In this document: in pieces, positions 48,780-59,479 of the stretch
Layout: every line of letters begins with the position of its first letter
How positions within the stretch are numbered: position 1 is the stretch's first letter
NCBI RefSeq assembly: GCF_964340395.1
Contig: NC_135559.1
Location: 13,488,759 to 13,550,758, forward strand
From: Glandiceps talaboti
Taxonomy: Eukaryota > Hemichordata > Enteropneusta > Spengelidae
Reading direction: 5' to 3'
Length of the DNA: 62,000 bases
Program-made: the position numbers and the translations under genes
The notes under the pieces: generated by a model
The model's input: the letters and a program-made list of their open reading frames with translations, nothing else
Databases searched by the model: none
Told to the model about the DNA's origin: nothing

Positions 48780-49570
48780 GATACACTAGATCTAATAATA
48801 CACACCACAGTACATATGGAAACATGTATCTTTCATCACGACTTGAAAAACAATAGCTATTTTTACCACAAAATGTATAAATACTCCCAATATCACATTG
48901 TACAATAGCCTGTCTACTGACTGAATCTGTGACAATGTTCCACTTGTTCATAATGTCAGATTGTGAACAAGTGAGTGAACGAGTCACAGATTCAACCAGT
49001 GAATGTCCTGTATATAATTAGTACCCGATAAAACTATTGTTCCCGAGAAAGCTTTTACAGTTTTTTTAAATCTTTAATTCCACAAGCCAACCACTCTCTT
49101 TAATTTTTCTCAGTTTTTTAAATTAATTTTTCATCGTATAATAAGACTCGCATTATTCCTTTTCATCCATTAGTTTTTCAACTAAAAAGCACCTCTGGTA
49201 TTTACAAATCTCTATTTTTAAGTTCATTAGAGTGAAGTGACGTTAATTCAAATAAAATCGAATCAGCTTTTCTCTGTGTACTGACTAACAGGCTATATGA
49301 TACAAAATGCTTTACAAGTATGACGACACACGGACAATAGTCTTGTATAATGAAATTCACATTTACTCATTTACTACGGCTAATTCAATTTCATTTTCCC
49401 TTTTATGATAAAGTGAATAATGCAGTGGGTTTGATTTCTTTTCAAGAGGCTTACCTTACAGTCTCATAAATTTCACATACTTGCTGTGAACAGTAGCGTT
49501 ATCATTGTCCCCATTTCAAACCCCTATTTTGTTTAAAAACCAGCAAGTTCTCAGATGAAAAATAATATTT
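48780..49570. other. Nothing recognised
   Basis: AT-rich sequence. The minus-strand frame at 48763-48987 runs into the SINE head and is not a gene. Confidence 0.5.
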
Positions 49571-49888
49571 TTTGTGGTCAAAATGATAAAAACTAGGTTT
49601 TCTTTTGAGCTCCCATCAGTGTGCCCACTAAAGCCAATTTGACAATGACATGCCACTGACGCACACAATTTCTAGTGATGCATCAAAATTTGGTGTTTCT
49701 CCTACCTCTTACTGTGTGGTGACTCACAAGAAATGCCAGTTTTTCTCATTTTGACTCACAACAACAAAACATGGCTATCATTAGAGGGCACACTGGTCCC
49801 CACACAGTAAGAGATAGGAACACCAAATTTGGTATATCAGAAATTGTTGTGTGTCAATGGTGTGTCAACTTAACTTGGAGGACACACT
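49571..49888 (-). mobile_element. Older family A MITE interrupted by a younger one
   Basis: The pieces 49571-49616 (gtggtcaaaatgataaaaac) and 49796-49888 (acacagtaagagatagg to ggacacact) are consecutive parts of a reverse-oriented family A element. The gap holds a complete copy. The outer left terminus is not clear. Confidence 0.7.
49617..49795 (+). mobile_element. Family A hAT MITE (inner copy)
   Basis: It begins CAGTGTGCCCACTAAAGCC and ends TTAGAGGGCACACTG, 179 bp. The flanking octamers GCTCCCAT and GTCCCCAC match at 5 of 8 positions, consistent with an aged target duplication. Confidence 0.85.
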
Positions 49889-49899
49889 TCTAACAACCT

Positions 49900-50870
49900 A
49901 CACTGGTCTCATTATCTTCAATTTTTTTTTTTAATTTGTTGTTCATTTTAACTTTTGTAAAGGAAAATGTCTTCAACTTTTTTCCCCCAGTTACAAGTAA
50001 TCTCCCATGGGCTTATTGTTCACTAAGACTGTTTGCAATCACTCACCCAGGTCACTATTTCACACTACAGAGACACACTTGTATTGACAATTTTGTATTC
50101 ACACAGAGTTTAAAAGCCTAGACTTAAGTAAATCTACTAAACAACCCAGTGTTGACACCATATGTGTACCACCAAGTGCCACACATTATGAATTTTACAA
50201 TATCCATTCATTTATCAATATTACGACTATACGAGAGTCTTTACGTGTTTGCATTTTTATATTCATAAAAACCATGAATAAATTAAATTAAATTTATATA
50301 CATTTTAATAGCTTGTGCAGCGGCTCAATGACTAGTACGTATGCACGTCCTATATGCTCTGCAATGTTTTTTTGGTGGTTTTACCCAAGGATGCATTGTG
50401 ACACAATGACTATGCATGCACGTTCTATATACTATGCGCATTCTCCACATGGAGGGCGCTATCTACAATATAATTGTGAGGCAGGCGGTCACAAATGAAT
50501 CTACCCTGTGTGAGCTTATGGGCTTTGCCTAGTTATATTATTTTATGTTTATGATACACAAGATTCTATTTTTTTTGCTTCATAGCATATACATGGAGCA
50601 ACATCAATCACCAGGGTTGAATAAACTTTGAGAATGACAGAATCCTTTGTAAAAAGCTTTCGTTTTCAGATTCTAATCTTATCGGTAATTAGAAATCTGA
50701 AACCATGATGGAAATGCATAATTAATATAATCCACAATGTTGGTTGTTTTACTGATTAAACATTTCCCTATGATTACTCTTCGTTATTTATGGATTTGTA
50801 CACAAAACAAAACTATTAGCAAGAAACTGTCAATTGGCATAATTTTTTCTCGAAACTTTTAGTAAACAGA
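49900..50870. other. Nothing recognised
   Basis: A short duplicated phrase (actatgcatgcacgttctatatac, compare tacgtatgcacgtcctatatg) lies at 50335-50435. No gene is supported. Confidence 0.5.
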
Positions 50871-50875
50871 TTATA

Positions 50876-51164
50876 ATTAAAGTGGCCATATGGAATAACA
50901 ATGTGAAATGATATATACCAAGACCTTGCTTGTTACTCAGTTAATTGCAAAAAGATGCAAACAGTGTAAAAAGTTTGTCATTGTACGTACAATAACAAAC
51001 TTTTTACACTTTTGCATCTTTTTGCAATGTATTGAGTTATGAACATGGACTTGGTATATGTTCTTTCGCATTATTTTTTCAAGTAGAAAAACATAGCGAA
51101 GCTGTTTTATCAAATAAAAATCCAAAAATAAATACCAAATTCTCATCCATATGGCCACTTTAAT
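50876..51164. mobile_element. Family D inverted-repeat element with central long hairpin
   Basis: Perfect 19-bp terminal inverted repeats ATTAAAGTGGCCATATGGA bound a 289-bp element. Inside, 50945-51027 is an almost perfect palindrome with ~40-bp arms and almost no loop. TTAA at both ends could be a target duplication or part of the terminal repeat. There is no transposase. Confidence 0.88.
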
Positions 51165-51303
51165 GTTTTGCAATTTATTGAGTTACAAACAAGAACTTGG
51201 CATATGTTATTTCAGTGTTTTTTCAAGTAGAAAACATAGTAAAATTGTTTTATGAATTAAAAATCCACAATAAATCCCCAATCCTCATCCATATGGCCAT
51301 TTA
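51165..51303 (+). mobile_element. Tandem half-copy of family D
   Basis: It repeats the right half of the preceding element (ttttttcaagtagaaaacat, aaaaatccacaataaa, ctcatccatatggcca) directly after it, without a left half. Confidence 0.8.
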
Positions 51304-51586
51304 AGCTGCACACAGGGTCAATCTGATTAAAATCTGATGTAGTGAAAGCAGCTAGATGTCTTTATTTACCTCGATTTCCATCGCTTCGTGTCGTTTGTTT
51401 TGTTCCATTCAAGATTAACTTGTTTATTTTGCTTTATTTTGCAAACCAGAGTAATTTTAGTCAAAGTATACTTTGAAACCAATGGGTGAAATATGTATTC
51501 ACAGATTATAGTAGAGGTAGAGACTGGAAGATTAGTGAGTTGCTGTACGGTGGTGCTCAGTCTCAATCAGATGTGACTCATAGAAT

Positions 51587-52266
51587 CTGTCCAAACCTGA
51601 TATGTATCCAATCTGAATTAAACTAATCCAGATCACTTTAATCCACATAAAATCCACTTTCTGTCCACACTAAAAAATTGGAAGATGGATTTGATTCGAA
51701 TTACAATACAGGAATCAAAATTAACTTCTTTCTTTGGTTGTCCTAGTGGGCTACCAGTTTCAGAAATTGGTAGCCCAAGGATTGTGACCTGTAGTCTCAT
51801 ATTCCTGAACTGAAAACAGATTTCCTCTATTGGAAATGTGTGTATTATTAAAATACTTTCATGTCCATAAATCACTTCCATCCTCATCACATAATCAGTG
51901 ATAGCCTGAGTGGACTACCAGGCCAGCTGCAAACTATGGTAGCCCCATGACCAGAATTGATAGTCTAGTCTGTGGGCATGGGATTACTGTGAATTTCGAG
52001 CCCTCCAATAGTATACCTGTCCACACACTACCAGCTTCGATTCGGATCACTTATCATCAAACTAATTCACTTGAGTACATGTCTGTCCACGCCAGGCCTA
52101 ACTGAACACGATCACGATCTGATTCAAATTAATTTGATCCAGATCGAACACACCACCCAATGTAAGCTTCGATCCGGATCAGTTAATTCGAATTAGATAC
52201 GAATTAACCACAAGTAAGGACAGGTAAATTGAATTGGGTCTGGATCAGATTTTGTAGTATGGACAG
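51587..52266. mobile_element. Family F element with weak terminal repeats, interrupted by E
   Basis: The left end CTGTCCAAACCTGATATG and the right end (inverse CTGTCCATACTACAAAATC) match at 9 of the first 10 bases. The interior is rich in gatccggatc and aattcgaatt-like phrases on both sides of the element at 51713-52004. Confidence 0.5.
51713..52004 (+). mobile_element. Family E element, copy 2
   Basis: It has the same block order as copies at 30904 and 58542. It includes the near-palindrome gggctaccagtttcagaaat followed by tggtagccc, and tattcctgaactgaaaac. Confidence 0.8.
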
Positions 52267-52455
52267 GCTTTATAGTTCTGTATAAAACACAAGCCTTTAC
52301 ACCCAAAGTCATTCCAAAGTACTTTCTTGAGATCTGATGACACTTTGCACTTTGATGATGTACAGAGGACTGCTGTGACATACCTTTCTAACCATTCATG
52401 TCAGTTTTCACTGAACTGAGGGAAGCATAACACTTCTCTTGAATGAATGAATGGA

Positions 52456-52735
52456 GGGGTGTTCAATTATTGCAATCAAGAAGATCAACTTGATTGAATG
52501 GATGGAAGGATGGGGCATGTCAAACTAATACAATCTAGGGGGTCAATTTGATTGAATAACTGGAGAGATGTCAAAATATTGCAATCTAGGGGACCAACTT
52601 GATTGGATGAATGAAATGGACAATGACATGTCAAACTACCACAATCTAGGGGGTCAACTTGACTAATTAAATGAATGAAACGGACATGACATGACCAACT
52701 ACTGCAATCTAGGGGGTCATCCTGACATTTGCCTG
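52456..52735 (-). repeat. ~60-bp minisatellite, ~5 units
   Basis: The core caatctagggggtcaacttg followed by attgaatgaatgaaatggac recurs. A minus-strand frame repeating DPLDC results from the unit length and is not a gene. Confidence 0.88.
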
Positions 52736-52739
52736 ACAT

Positions 52740-54300
52740 TTGCTTGACACGAAATGAATGATAAATGGACCTGTCACACACTCAATGGAGGTGGTCTATC
52801 ATGGATCAATAAAAAACACATTACTGTTTACACTGGTCACATTCCAGCCACACCTACAGTTAATCAAACCATTGTACAAAAGTAGTAAATGTTGACGAAT
52901 GATAATAATTATGCAAATTTATTTCCCACTCCCTACCCAGACTTGTGTTGTTCCGTACAATTTGTCTAATATCAAAATAGACAGGACATTATTTTCACCA
53001 CAGTTTGTCCTCCCATAAAAGACAGTAATTGGGTATTTTCAGTGGAACTTTATCTAATATGAAAAGTGCTTTCAGTTCCAATTCAGAGAACACAACTACT
53101 GTGTCAATAAAACCCCACATAAATTGAAGTGTTTCATTGCTCACATTCACCATGTCGATTAAATTCTAAATAAAGTTCAACAGTATAAATGGTTTAGGAA
53201 TCAAAATTCATCAATTTTAAATTGAAAATAGACACGCACGAACACAATCAATGAAACGAATAAAAACTAACACAAATTACTACTCTTAAAATCTCATTAT
53301 AAAGGAAGTTATATGACCTAACTAAAAAAAATTAGAGCGGTAATCAAAAACTAAACAAGATCTAGTAATTTATTCTTAGAATTTCATCTCTGATAAATTT
53401 TGAATTGCTCCACCTGCCATACAAATGGTACGTCCCTATAAACTTGTTACCCTGCAATGGAATAGTCCATATGGCACACTGCCAAGTGATAACAATTCCA
53501 GCATCTTTTGGCAGGGTTTCAAGACTAGCTGTGTAACCAGGGTATACACATATATCGAGAAATACTCGCAATGTCAATCCAAGAACTAGTTTACGAGACT
53601 TCTGAGATGTAGTTTTTTGGTTAAGGAATTTTAATCCATGGAAAGGTGATCCCTTGGAGGTGCAGTTTCAGGTGCCTGTGGCACCAGGTTCTGTGGTATG
53701 TTGAAGAGACGTCACTACTCTTTTTATGAGTGACCTCAAACACACTCGTTACTGACATGCAATGCATAGTTTGCATTTAAAATTTCAGTCACTTGAAACA
53801 GGTGAAGGAACTCTTGCCATTCATAACAGTTATTAATTACAATCCAACACAAGTTGGTTAAAACTAAGATTTTGTTTCTTTTAAAAATGTTAAATTGTTC
53901 GTCTGGGATCAAACTCCATTCAAAACAATGGGTCTTTCCTTACTTATAAAAGAGAGTTTGGCCACTAAGGTATTACCCTGTTGGATAACCTTATACAACA
54001 CACACACCTGTACATACCACAGTTGGTACTCAAGTGACCCTTTGTGACCTTACAGAGACAGATAAAAGACATTATTTTATGGTGTTTACACCCATGTAAA
54101 TAGACTAGTAATTCCTACCGACATTGTAATGAGATTGTGAGTACAGAACTATCTCTAGTAAGATAGATAAATAATACAATATATTCTAATTGTGCAATTT
54201 TCCCTACACACGATTATCATTTTCAGGGGAAAACTCTGAAAGTATGAAAAGTTACACTGCGACTATAGAAAATGCTCCATTTGAGAAATTTTCATGCCAG
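52740..54300. other. Nothing firmly recognised; one unassigned minus-strand frame
   Basis: The frame 53362-53577 (71 codons; contains WQCAIWTIPLQGNKFIGTYH) has a protein-like composition. I cannot assign it to a family and see no clear splice context. Confidence 0.4.
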
Positions 54301-54550
54301 TCCTGAGACTTACTTGTCTTGGAGTTACAATCTCAAGAAACTCTCACTATCATGAGAGTTTCATGAAATAGTTACACCAAGACATATCCCTGGGCAAGAG
54401 AGCTTCTTGAGATGGTAACATCAAGATATGTAGCTAGAGAGCTTTATGACATAGTAACACCAAGATATGTTTCTGGACAACAGAATTTCATGAGATAGTA
54501 ACACCAAGACAAGTCTCTGGGCTAGCAAGCTTCTTGAGATGGTAACACTA
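54300..54550 (+). repeat. ~55-60-bp minisatellite with an inverted first unit
   Basis: The units gagagcttcttgagatggta, acaccaagacaagtctctgg and variants occur about four times from 54350. The segment 54303-54345 is the reverse complement of a unit. Confidence 0.8.
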
Positions 54551-54600
54551 CGTAAAGTCTCTGTGTTACATCTTCGCACGACACTACCTTTGAATGTTAA

Positions 54601-54638
54601 CAGACAGACAGACAGACAGACACACACACACACACACA

Positions 54639-54702
<64 letters not shown>
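54601..54702. repeat. (CAGA)n and (CA)n microsatellite
   Basis: Cagacagaca passes into a long CA run with one cgcg interruption. Confidence 0.97.
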
Positions 54703-55087
54703 AATTCAAAAGTTGTGGACTGATACACATTTGATATTGACAACACATGCCAACTGCTTATGTATCTCCTCATCATCAGCTCAACATCAATCTAACTCAA
54801 ACACCATGCAGGTAGTAATGAATTTTGCTACTTTTCGACTATAACGCCAGAGGCAGTACTTTCACTCTTTACTTCAGCTAGTTGTCACAGCTACAGAACA
54901 GAGTAAAGAAAATTGAATTCTATCATACTCTGATGGATTATGGCACATGCATGATAAATGTGTTGACCTTACATACTTGGGTCAAAATTGTTTCGATAAC
55001 TTAATTTTTCATTGTTTTTCAAAATTCTTACTTCAGATAGCCGTTTGTTCACCTCAGGGTAGGCTTTATAACATTCTATTGATGTTA

Positions 55088-55525
55088 GGGAGGATCGCAC
55101 TATGTCACACAAGCTCAACAAGCAAACTTGATTCGTTTAGAGGGGAGGAGGTTTGTGTTAATGCGTTTACTGTAGTTCACTTTCGCACTTCTAACAAAGT
55201 TTGGAAAAAGGTCACGCCTTCAACGATAAAAGCTTCTGTATTTACTACTGAGATGTTGATAAGGTGATGATAAAAATTTATTTCTAATGTGATATATAGT
55301 GCAGGGTTTCCACTAATGTGTTTACCATCTCTGTAAACAGGTAACTTCATGTTTAACATCATGTTTTTACATTGAATCAATCAAAGTGATGTGACCACTA
55401 CACTTTTCATCATGGTTTACATCATATATAAACGTGTGATTTACACTTGCGAAGGGGAAGGGGGGGTTTTGTCGTAAATGACGATGTTCATTTATTGAGC
55501 TTGTGTGACATTGTGTGATCGTCCC
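55088..55525 (+). mobile_element. Harbinger-like MITE, copy 2, with TTA target duplication
   Basis: This 438-bp element begins GGGAGGATCGCACTATGTC and ends GACATTGTGTGATCGTCCC. It is flanked by TTA at 55085-55087 and 55526-55528. The GGG-start ends and TWA 3-bp duplication fit the PIF/Harbinger superfamily. The open frame 54947-55267 runs through it and is not a gene. Confidence 0.88.
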
Positions 55526-55529
55526 TTAT

Positions 55530-56171
55530 AATAGTAGTTTTATCTGGAACCCTTTTAGCCTTTCAGAATTATTTTGTGTCCTCGGGCATCGCAATAACAC
55601 ACAGTCGCAGTAACAAATGATTAGCCCTATGTAGTCGATAAGGGCCCACAGTACAAGGATATTCTAGTACAATTATTCAGTAGATATTGGTACATACAAA
55701 ACAGCTTATAGCGATGCTGCCAAGGACTGGTGAGAAAGTCTATGTACAATCATGTAGAATTAGATGTTGAAAATAGGTTTGAACATCAGAGTTTTGTATA
55801 TGTACCACTGTTTGACATCATGTAAGTACACAAATACCTTAGTGAGAGATGTGTGGATAGGAATAAATTACGTTACACAGTTCTACATAACAGCGTAACT
55901 GCGGTGTAACAGACGAATGTAACCCTAGAAGTAGGTCAATATGTGACCAGTACAGTACCAATGTACACAGCAATAAAGGGCACTGGTATGAATTCAATGA
56001 AAGAATTTATTTGCTGCCCTTTTACAATTACAAAAGGTCAAGGCAACTTACGCTTCGCTTCTCAGACAAACAGACACCCACATACACAAACAGACAGAGA
56101 AAAAACATACTGACAGATACATACAGGTAAACAGGAACAAAGATGATACAACAATGACAAGGGGAAAAATA

Positions 56172-56172
<1 letters not shown>
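55530..56172. other. Nothing recognised
   Basis: Unique sequence, no supported feature. Confidence 0.5.
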
Positions 56173-56228
<56 letters not shown>

Positions 56229-56229
56229 G
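56173..56229. repeat. (GACA)n microsatellite
   Basis: About 14 pure agac units. Confidence 0.98.
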
Positions 56230-56324
56230 GCCATAAAACTTCTCTTTATTTCAGTCAAGTTTACAGTTCATTTCAATGAATCCAAATGTAAGCCCTGCCC
56301 TGCCCCTCATGGTTTCACCATCAT

Positions 56325-56720
56325 TCAAGATTGCTGAACTTCATTTTCACACTTCTAACCGATTTGAAAACTTTCATGCCTTCAACAAGAACAGGTCCTG
56401 TATTTACTACTAAGATGTTATTGATAAGTTGATTTAAAATTCTAATGTGATATACATATCCAGTGCTGGGTTTCCGGTAGTATTTTAATGTGTTTACCAT
56501 CATGTTTTACATAGCATAGATCATAGATCATAGATCATAGTGGTGTGACTGCTACAATTTGAATCATGCTTTACATCATATATAAACTTGCCGATGTCAC
56601 ACTTGAAAACATTCGTGGTGGTGGTGGTGGTGGTGGTGGTGGTGGTGGTGGGAGTTTATCCTAAATGAACAAAAGTTCATTTACAATGTATTGGGCTTGT
56701 ATGACATTATGCGGACATCC
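56325..56720 (+). mobile_element. Harbinger-like MITE, copy 3, diverged, with internal (GGT)n
   Basis: The interior aligns with copy 2 in the same orientation (cacttctaacc, tgtatttactactaagatgt, tttacatcatatataaac). The right end is recognisable as gacattatgcggacatcc. A GGT run at 56622-56650 and a triplicated atagatcat near 56515-56540 arose inside it. The left terminus is not identifiable. Confidence 0.75.
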
Positions 56721-56992
56721 ATTATGCAGATCACATTCACTGACCATGTGAGTATCTAATCAAATCTATCTCAACATCTCAATATGGGTAAACTCGAACA
56801 AGGACTGAAGTGTGGTAACAAGGTCATGGTTAATATTATTAGGCCACCAACAACCACACTGCAAAGGAGATATGTCAGTTACAAGCACACAAATCATGTC
56901 CTCTTTATCTAATGTATCACAAACTCACACATCGATATTGAACATGAAACTCACATCGTGTATGGATGGAAAGCATAGCATAATATCGACAT

Positions 56993-57144
56993 CAATGTTC
57001 TGCCTAAGGGCAGTAAGTAGGTAAAATCTACCGGGTTCCCCTGTCATTTTACCTGGGTTCCCAAACAAAATTACCATAGCCTCTATGGAGAAATACTGGC
57101 ATTTCACCCTTACCAGGCTATCATCAACCTTAGCAAAAACACTG
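56993..57144 (+). mobile_element. Family B hAT-like MITE
   Basis: The left end AATGTTCTGCCTAAGGGCAG, then gtaagtaggtaaaatctacc, and the right end CCTTAGCAAAAACACTG. Confidence 0.78.
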
Positions 57145-57149
57145 AATAT

Positions 57150-58265
57150 CTACAAACCTATGTGAAGTGGGTCCTCATTTCAACTGAACTATATGTTTCA
57201 ATTCATGTTACAATATTCATTTCTTGTCCCTCAGGAAAATAAAAATTGGATACCGTTAACTTCTGGGTATGACACCATATTGTACTAATGAAATGAGTGT
57301 AGAATGACAACAGAAGACTATTTTTAGAAAGCTGTTTTGTCACTGCTGACAGACTAATTCATCAAGTGCTATAGAAATAAGACCCTTCAGCTTTCCTGTA
57401 TGTATTAAGGCTACTTAGGTGACCTAATATGAATCGCACGATAAAAGAACAGTAATATTAAAAACACTATTATCATATACCCAGTATCGCTTCCAATGCA
57501 ATTCAACGGAGAGCAAGGTAAGTGGTACACTCATAGAATCGATACCCATTCGATTAGTGATTTGTTAATTTCTTCAATGTTTTTACATTTTTGTGAATAA
57601 AAAAATAATATTTCACTCAATGATGTGATTATGTGACTAAAGTGATGTATCTGTATTAATACATAGGGTATATGATAAAAGTTAAAACCTTACAACCCAT
57701 ATTGAAGACATAGGTTTTGCAGCCCTTGGTAGTACGGCTTACAGGACCCTTCCGCCATAAAGACAATGGTCCACAAAACCCATATCCGGACCATAAAGAT
57801 CATTACTCACATTCTTCAAATAATATTTTTTTTTTAATGATTTAATGAAACTATTGAAGTGGAAACGATTTTTTCTTTATACAAGCAATCTAATCATGAT
57901 ATACAATATTTATGCAATGAAGAGGAACAAGTAGAAACATATTCCGTCAACTCCTGTCAAATTTCATTCAGTTTGCAAGCATGCCCATACATGTATCAAA
58001 CAACACGCAATTGCTATAGTCATAATTTTACCGGTCTACTTCCTCAATCAACAGAAGAGTTATTGTATGGATGACAGGAAGTACATCACTCCTGACATGT
58101 CTTGTCATAACTAATCACATAAAAGAAAACAATACACGTTGGTCTTTTTATATTACAACTAACTGTACACACAGCTATGCTTAGATAGAATAGCTCCATT
58201 ATCAATCTTACTTGTCAGTGGGTTTGTCATTATGTTTGAGAAAAAATACATAAAGTATTTTGTTT
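57150..58265. other. Nothing recognised
   Basis: The plus-strand frame 57859-58074 has no recognisable domain. Otherwise AT-rich unique sequence. Confidence 0.5.
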
Positions 58266-58332
58266 TATCGTTTCTTTCTTCTGGAAATTGCTCCCAGTGA
58301 ATACAGTATTCCTTTATGCAAACATACATACA

Positions 58333-58496
58333 CAGGGGTGAACAAATCATTTTGTGAACTGGTGGTCCTTGGACCAGTGCCTTAAAAATTCCAGTGGTCC
58401 TGTTGAAAGAATTAGTGGTACAAGGCAAAATTTGTGTCGTCCGCCCCAAAAAATTGCTAGTCCCGGACCCAGGACCAGTGGATTTGTTCACCCCTG
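58333..58496 (+). mobile_element. Palindromic-ended MITE inside the SINE
   Basis: It begins CAGGGGTGAACAAATC and ends GATTTGTTCACCCCTG, a perfect 16-bp terminal repeat. ATACACA occurs on both sides, a probable 7-8-bp target duplication that overlaps the first two bases. It is hAT-like in form. Confidence 0.82.
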
Positions 58497-58541
58497 ATAC
58501 ACAATCACACAATTCTACAGAGTTCCATTCAGGTTTCAAGG

Positions 58542-58826
58542 CTTGAAATTAAGGTGTTTTTTCTTCGGTAGTCCTAATGGGCTACTAATTTCAGAAAGTG
58601 GTAGCCCAAGGATGGTGACCAATAGTCCTATATTCCTGAACTGAAAACAGAGTTCTTCTATTGGAAATATGTGTTATTGAAATACTCTATGTCCATAAAT
58701 ATTCTATCCTTTAAATCATCACATGATCAGTGGTGGCCTGAGTGGGCTACTAGCTACAAATTATGGTAGCCCCATGACAAGGATTGGTAGTCTGTGGACA
58801 CTGGGACTACCAGTAATTTCAAGTCC
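58542..58826 (+). mobile_element. Family E element, copy 3, inside the SINE
   Basis: Terminal CTTGAAATTA (58542-58551) and TAATTTCAAG (58814-58823) are perfect inverses. The interior matches copies at 30904 and 51713. Confidence 0.85.
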
Positions 58827-59144
58827 TGGGCTTGAGACTACGTGACAGGGCTATGTTGCACACTCTATACCACATTGCTGTGGAACATTCAAACTATGAT
58901 GGTTACCAATAACTAATAATCAATTCAAATAGTCCACTTTTATCACAAATAATATTTAGTGTTCATTTGAAATTAATAAAGGCCTCTTTATTTATTTATG
59001 AAAGAAAATATTCCAAAGTTGATATTTTTAGACCAAATATTGTATTCATATAGATAATGGATAGTTCCTACAAGCATGAAGTGTTTAGTACTTTTGATAC
59101 AATCAGCCCATTTGCCATCTAGAGTGACAATTGGATGTTATTCC

Positions 59145-59475
59145 CCAACATTTTTCATTCAGCCAAGGAAAATGTGAATGACCTAAGGAGCCTTTGTCTC
59201 TGTGAGTCACTAGACTCTAGTGACAACCCTTAAGGTCATGAGTATTTTCCGGTTGAATGAAGAAAAATATTGGAGAATAACATAATTATACCTGCACCAA
59301 TATTATCAAAGAAAAATCGAGGGGAAACTAATGGCATTTTTGAATGTTTTGACTCATATTTTGAACACAGCAGAACCAATGGTGTAGACACACGTTCTCA
59401 TGACAGAACGACCAAAAGTATATATTCCATATTTTTTGTTCTAAATGGCTTTGTGCATGGTATAATAGGCTGAAA
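59145..59475 (+). mobile_element. Family C element, long copy
   Basis: The palindromic head (ttattccccaacatttttca to gaagaaaaatattggagaat) is followed by the tail (ttgactcatattttgaacac, agtatatattccatattttt, ggctttgtgcatgg), as at 11526-11855. Confidence 0.75.
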
Positions 59476-59479
59476 CTAG

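Larger units (their letters stand above)
58270..58895 (-). mobile_element. SINE 3' fragment split by two insertions
   Basis: The pieces 58270-58334, 58497-58541 and 58827-58895 align in order with 48331-48470 of the intact SINE (attgctcccagt, acacaatcacac, agttccatt, attgctgtggaa). The gaps hold two unrelated inverted-repeat elements. The tRNA-like head is absent. Confidence 0.8.

Noticed and set aside
51366-51566. Minus-strand frame ending at a gtaaat donor-like site as the missing upstream UTX exon
   Set aside because: The peptide (WNKTNDTKRWKSR) does not resemble the UTX N-terminus.
52485-52781. Minus-strand frame repeating DPLDC
   Set aside because: It is generated by the ~60-bp minisatellite.
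54947-55267. Plus-strand 106-codon frame as a gene
   Set aside because: It crosses the boundary of a Harbinger-like MITE.
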